Shown in pieces: positions 62,602 to 64,000 of a stretch of 64,000 nt of DNA. This DNA comes from Cryobacterium soli (GTDB lineage: Bacteria > Actinomycetota > Actinomycetes > Actinomycetales > Microbacteriaceae). Position numbers and translations under genes: made by a program. Under the pieces are notes generated by a model. That model searched no databases. It worked only from the letters and a program-made list of their open reading frames with translations, and was not told the origin of the DNA. Each line of letters begins with the position of its first letter. Position 1 is the first letter of the stretch. The stretch is from assembly GCF_003611035.1 (NCBI RefSeq), contig NZ_CP030033.1:2976001-3040000 (forward strand), read 5' to 3'.

Positions 62602-63330
62602 TCAGCGCTCACTTATCGGACGCACCGTCGCGGCCAGCGCGGCGAGCACGTCGGCCGGGGTGGCCGCCATCTCGATGGAGGCGCGGAACGAGGGCTTCAT
62701 CAGACTGCGGGACAGTTGGGCCAGCACCCGCAGGTGTTCGGTGCCGGCACCCGATTCGGGTACCGCGATCATGAAGATCAGGTGGGCCGGCGCCTCGTCG
62801 AGCGAGTTCCAGTCCACGCCGTTGCGGCTGCGGGCGAAGGCGAGCACCGGGCAGGTGGCGGCGTCGGTGGTCGCGTGCGGGATGGCGATGCCGTCACCGA
62901 TCCCGGTGGTGCTGATGAGCTCACGCTCAAGCGCGGCGCGCACCACGGCGTCCTCATCGACGACGCGGCCGGTCGCGGCCATGAGCCGGGCGAGCCGACG
63001 GATGACGGCGTCCCGGTCGGCGTCGTCGACATCGAGCACGATGGTGCGGTCGTCGATGTAGTCCAGCACGGTCTTCGGGTGCACCTCCCCAGCAGCCGCG
63101 GCGTCCGGTGCACCGCCCGCAGCAGCGCCCGCCGCACCGGCAGCGCCCGCAGGCTCCCCGGAATCCGCGGTAACGATCTCGCGGGCGTCGGCCGTCGTCG
63201 CGGCGACACCTTCGTCATCCGCGGACCGGCTCTTGCGCACCCAGCGCGCGATGAACAGCACCACCACGAGCACAACGACAAGTACGACGATGACAAGCGC
63301 GGTGGAGGCGTCAGCAGGGATCGCGGGCAT
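62602..63330 (-). CDS. Membrane-anchored PTS EIIA (fructose/mannitol type)
   Basis: A 242-residue protein. One N-terminal membrane helix (about residues 11-28), a basic stop and an Ala/Gly-rich linker precede a C-terminal EIIA(Fru/Mtl) domain from about residue 84. The domain includes LISTTGIGDGIAIPHATTD (His152, the phosphorylated residue) and IFMIAVPESGAGTEHLRVLAQLSRSL. EIIA is normally soluble or fused to IIB/IIC. Here it seems tethered to the membrane by its own helix. It may take phosphate from HPr (34438); no IIB/IIC is in view. Confidence 0.85.
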   Translation of the reverse strand: MPAIPADASTALVIVVLVVVLVVVLFIARWVRKSRSADDEGVAATTADAREIVTADSGEPAGAAGAAGAAAGGAPDAAAAGEVHPKTVLDYIDDRTIVLDVDDADRDAVIRRLARLMAATGRVVDEDAVVRAALERELISTTGIGDGIAIPHATTDAATCPVLAFARSRNGVDWNSLDEAPAHLIFMIAVPESGAGTEHLRVLAQLSRSLMKPSFRASIEMAATPADVLAALAATVRPISER

Positions 63331-63431
63331 GGTGCGGTGTCCCTTCAGACGTGGCCGGGCGGCGGCTGGCCCGAGGGCCGTGGCGCGGCTGCCATCCGGG
63401 CGACGGATGCGGCAGCCTGCCCAGCGTACAG

Positions 63432-63478
63432 TCTGCCCCTGGCAGGGCCGAGTGACTTTCGGCCCTGCCAGAGGCAGA
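63432..63478 (-). terminator. Strong hairpin between sulfatase and EIIA genes
   Basis: A stem of about 20 bp: TCTGCCcCTGGCAGGGCCGA and TCGGCCCTGCCAGaGGCAGA around loop GTGACTT. It begins 28 bp after the leftward sulfatase stop and should end its transcript before the EIIA gene. Confidence 0.8.
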
Positions 63479-63505
63479 GCACCCGCCCGGGCATCCGCCG
63501 TCGGG

Positions 63506-64000
63506 CTACTCCCTCATCAGCATCGCCTGGGCCTCGCGCTCGAGGTCCACATACGGTTCGCCGCTCACGTCGACGGCCACCCGGTGGATGGTGCCGCCCG
63601 TGAACGTCCACGGCGCGGTGCCGGCGTACCCGGTGACGGCCTCGCCGCTGTCCCGCCCCACGCTGAGGCCCTCGCCCGCGATGGAGAACTTGGCCGGTTG
63701 CGTCTTGATACGCCCCTCACCCACCTTCGTGTCGCCGTAGTACAGGCTCAGGATGCCCGTGGCCACGTGCGGCGGGTCCTCGCCGTCCTTGTCGAAGGAG
63801 GCCGACAGGATCAGGTTCTCACCGAGCGGCAGGTCGACGTCCGCGTCGATCATCTGCTCGAACAGGCCCACGAAGTTGTTCACGTAGTGCAGCCGGTTGT
63901 CGGCCACATAGAGGGCGTGGCCGCCGAACCGGGAGCCCTGCGCGTAGAGCACCCCCTCGGCGCCGGGCGCGGGCAGGTCGACGAGCGCCCCGATCACGAA
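63506..64000 (-). CDS. Arylsulfatase, C-terminal part (partial)
   Basis: About 165 residues of the C-terminal domain; the gene continues beyond the right edge. GAEGVLYAQGSRFGGHALYVADNRLHYVNNF and LILSASFDKDGEDPPHVATGILSLYYG match the C-terminal beta-rich domain of actinobacterial type I arylsulfatases (AtsD-like). The catalytic CxPSR motif would be outside the window. It ends GEPYVDLEREAQAMLMRE. Confidence 0.85.
   Translation of the reverse strand, partial: FVIGALVDLPAPGAEGVLYAQGSRFGGHALYVADNRLHYVNNFVGLFEQMIDADVDLPLGENLILSASFDKDGEDPPHVATGILSLYYGDTKVGEGRIKTQPAKFSIAGEGLSVGRDSGEAVTGYAGTAPWTFTGGTIHRVAVDVSGEPYVDLEREAQAMLMRE

Overview
The window looks like chromosome of a high-GC actinobacterium, most likely family Microbacteriaceae. 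The supports are very GC-rich third codon positions, many ATGA/GTGA stop-start overlaps, two F420-dependent oxidoreductases beside F420 biosynthesis genes, and the makeup of the protein families. The genus cannot be fixed from sequence alone. I saw no rRNA, tRNA, CRISPR array, prophage or insertion sequence; this is mostly core and metabolic DNA.

Layout. 1-5300: a partial sugar isomerase, a divergent glyoxalase-like/MarR pair around a palindromic operator, two overlapping CNNM/CorC-type transporters and an MFS exporter. 5500-13930: DUF1622 protein, methyltransferase, F420-dependent oxidoreductase, LspA, a lipid-kinase/hydrolase/lipase operon and acetyl-CoA synthetase. 14267-21131: an SDR, then a complete ribose regulon (LacI regulator, rbsA, rbsC, rbsB, rbsK, rbsD) behind two tandem LacI operators. 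21158-27479: metals and small enzymes, with a VIT-type iron/manganese transporter behind two iron-box-like sites and a CopB-type copper ATPase with a CsoR-type operator. 27508-33938: a GNAT enzyme and a 1,898-residue membrane protein. 34206-34719: ptsH (HPr) behind a BglG/LicT-type antiterminator RNA and terminator. 34933-36761: hydrolase and AEC transporter.

36896-49138 is one large catabolic operon: BtpA-like protein, double-SIS isomerase, PfkB kinase, Asp/Glu-type racemase, amidohydrolase, PuuE-like deacetylase, four genes of a peptide/opine-type ABC importer and a GntR regulator. It reads as uptake and dismantling of an N-containing sugar conjugate; the substrate is unknown. 49151-58887: ASCH protein, S41 protease, phosphotransferase, a two-component system, CGNR/MFS pair, ABM-domain protein, a frameshifted SDR divergent from a TetR gene across twin 12-bp palindromes, and exonuclease III. 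58957-62301: F420 operon (oxidoreductase, cofE, cofC, small membrane protein). 62602-64000: a membrane-tethered PTS EIIA and the C-terminus of an arylsulfatase.

The most unusual features are: (i) four 72-nt tandem repeats forming the C-terminus of CofE, each carrying a 60-nt imperfect palindrome, with a fifth 60-nt copy inserted in the same reading phase inside CofC; (ii) the antitermination leader of ptsH; (iii) the uncharacterised catabolic operon; and (iv) nested inverted repeats at all five convergent gene junctions longer than 100 bp.
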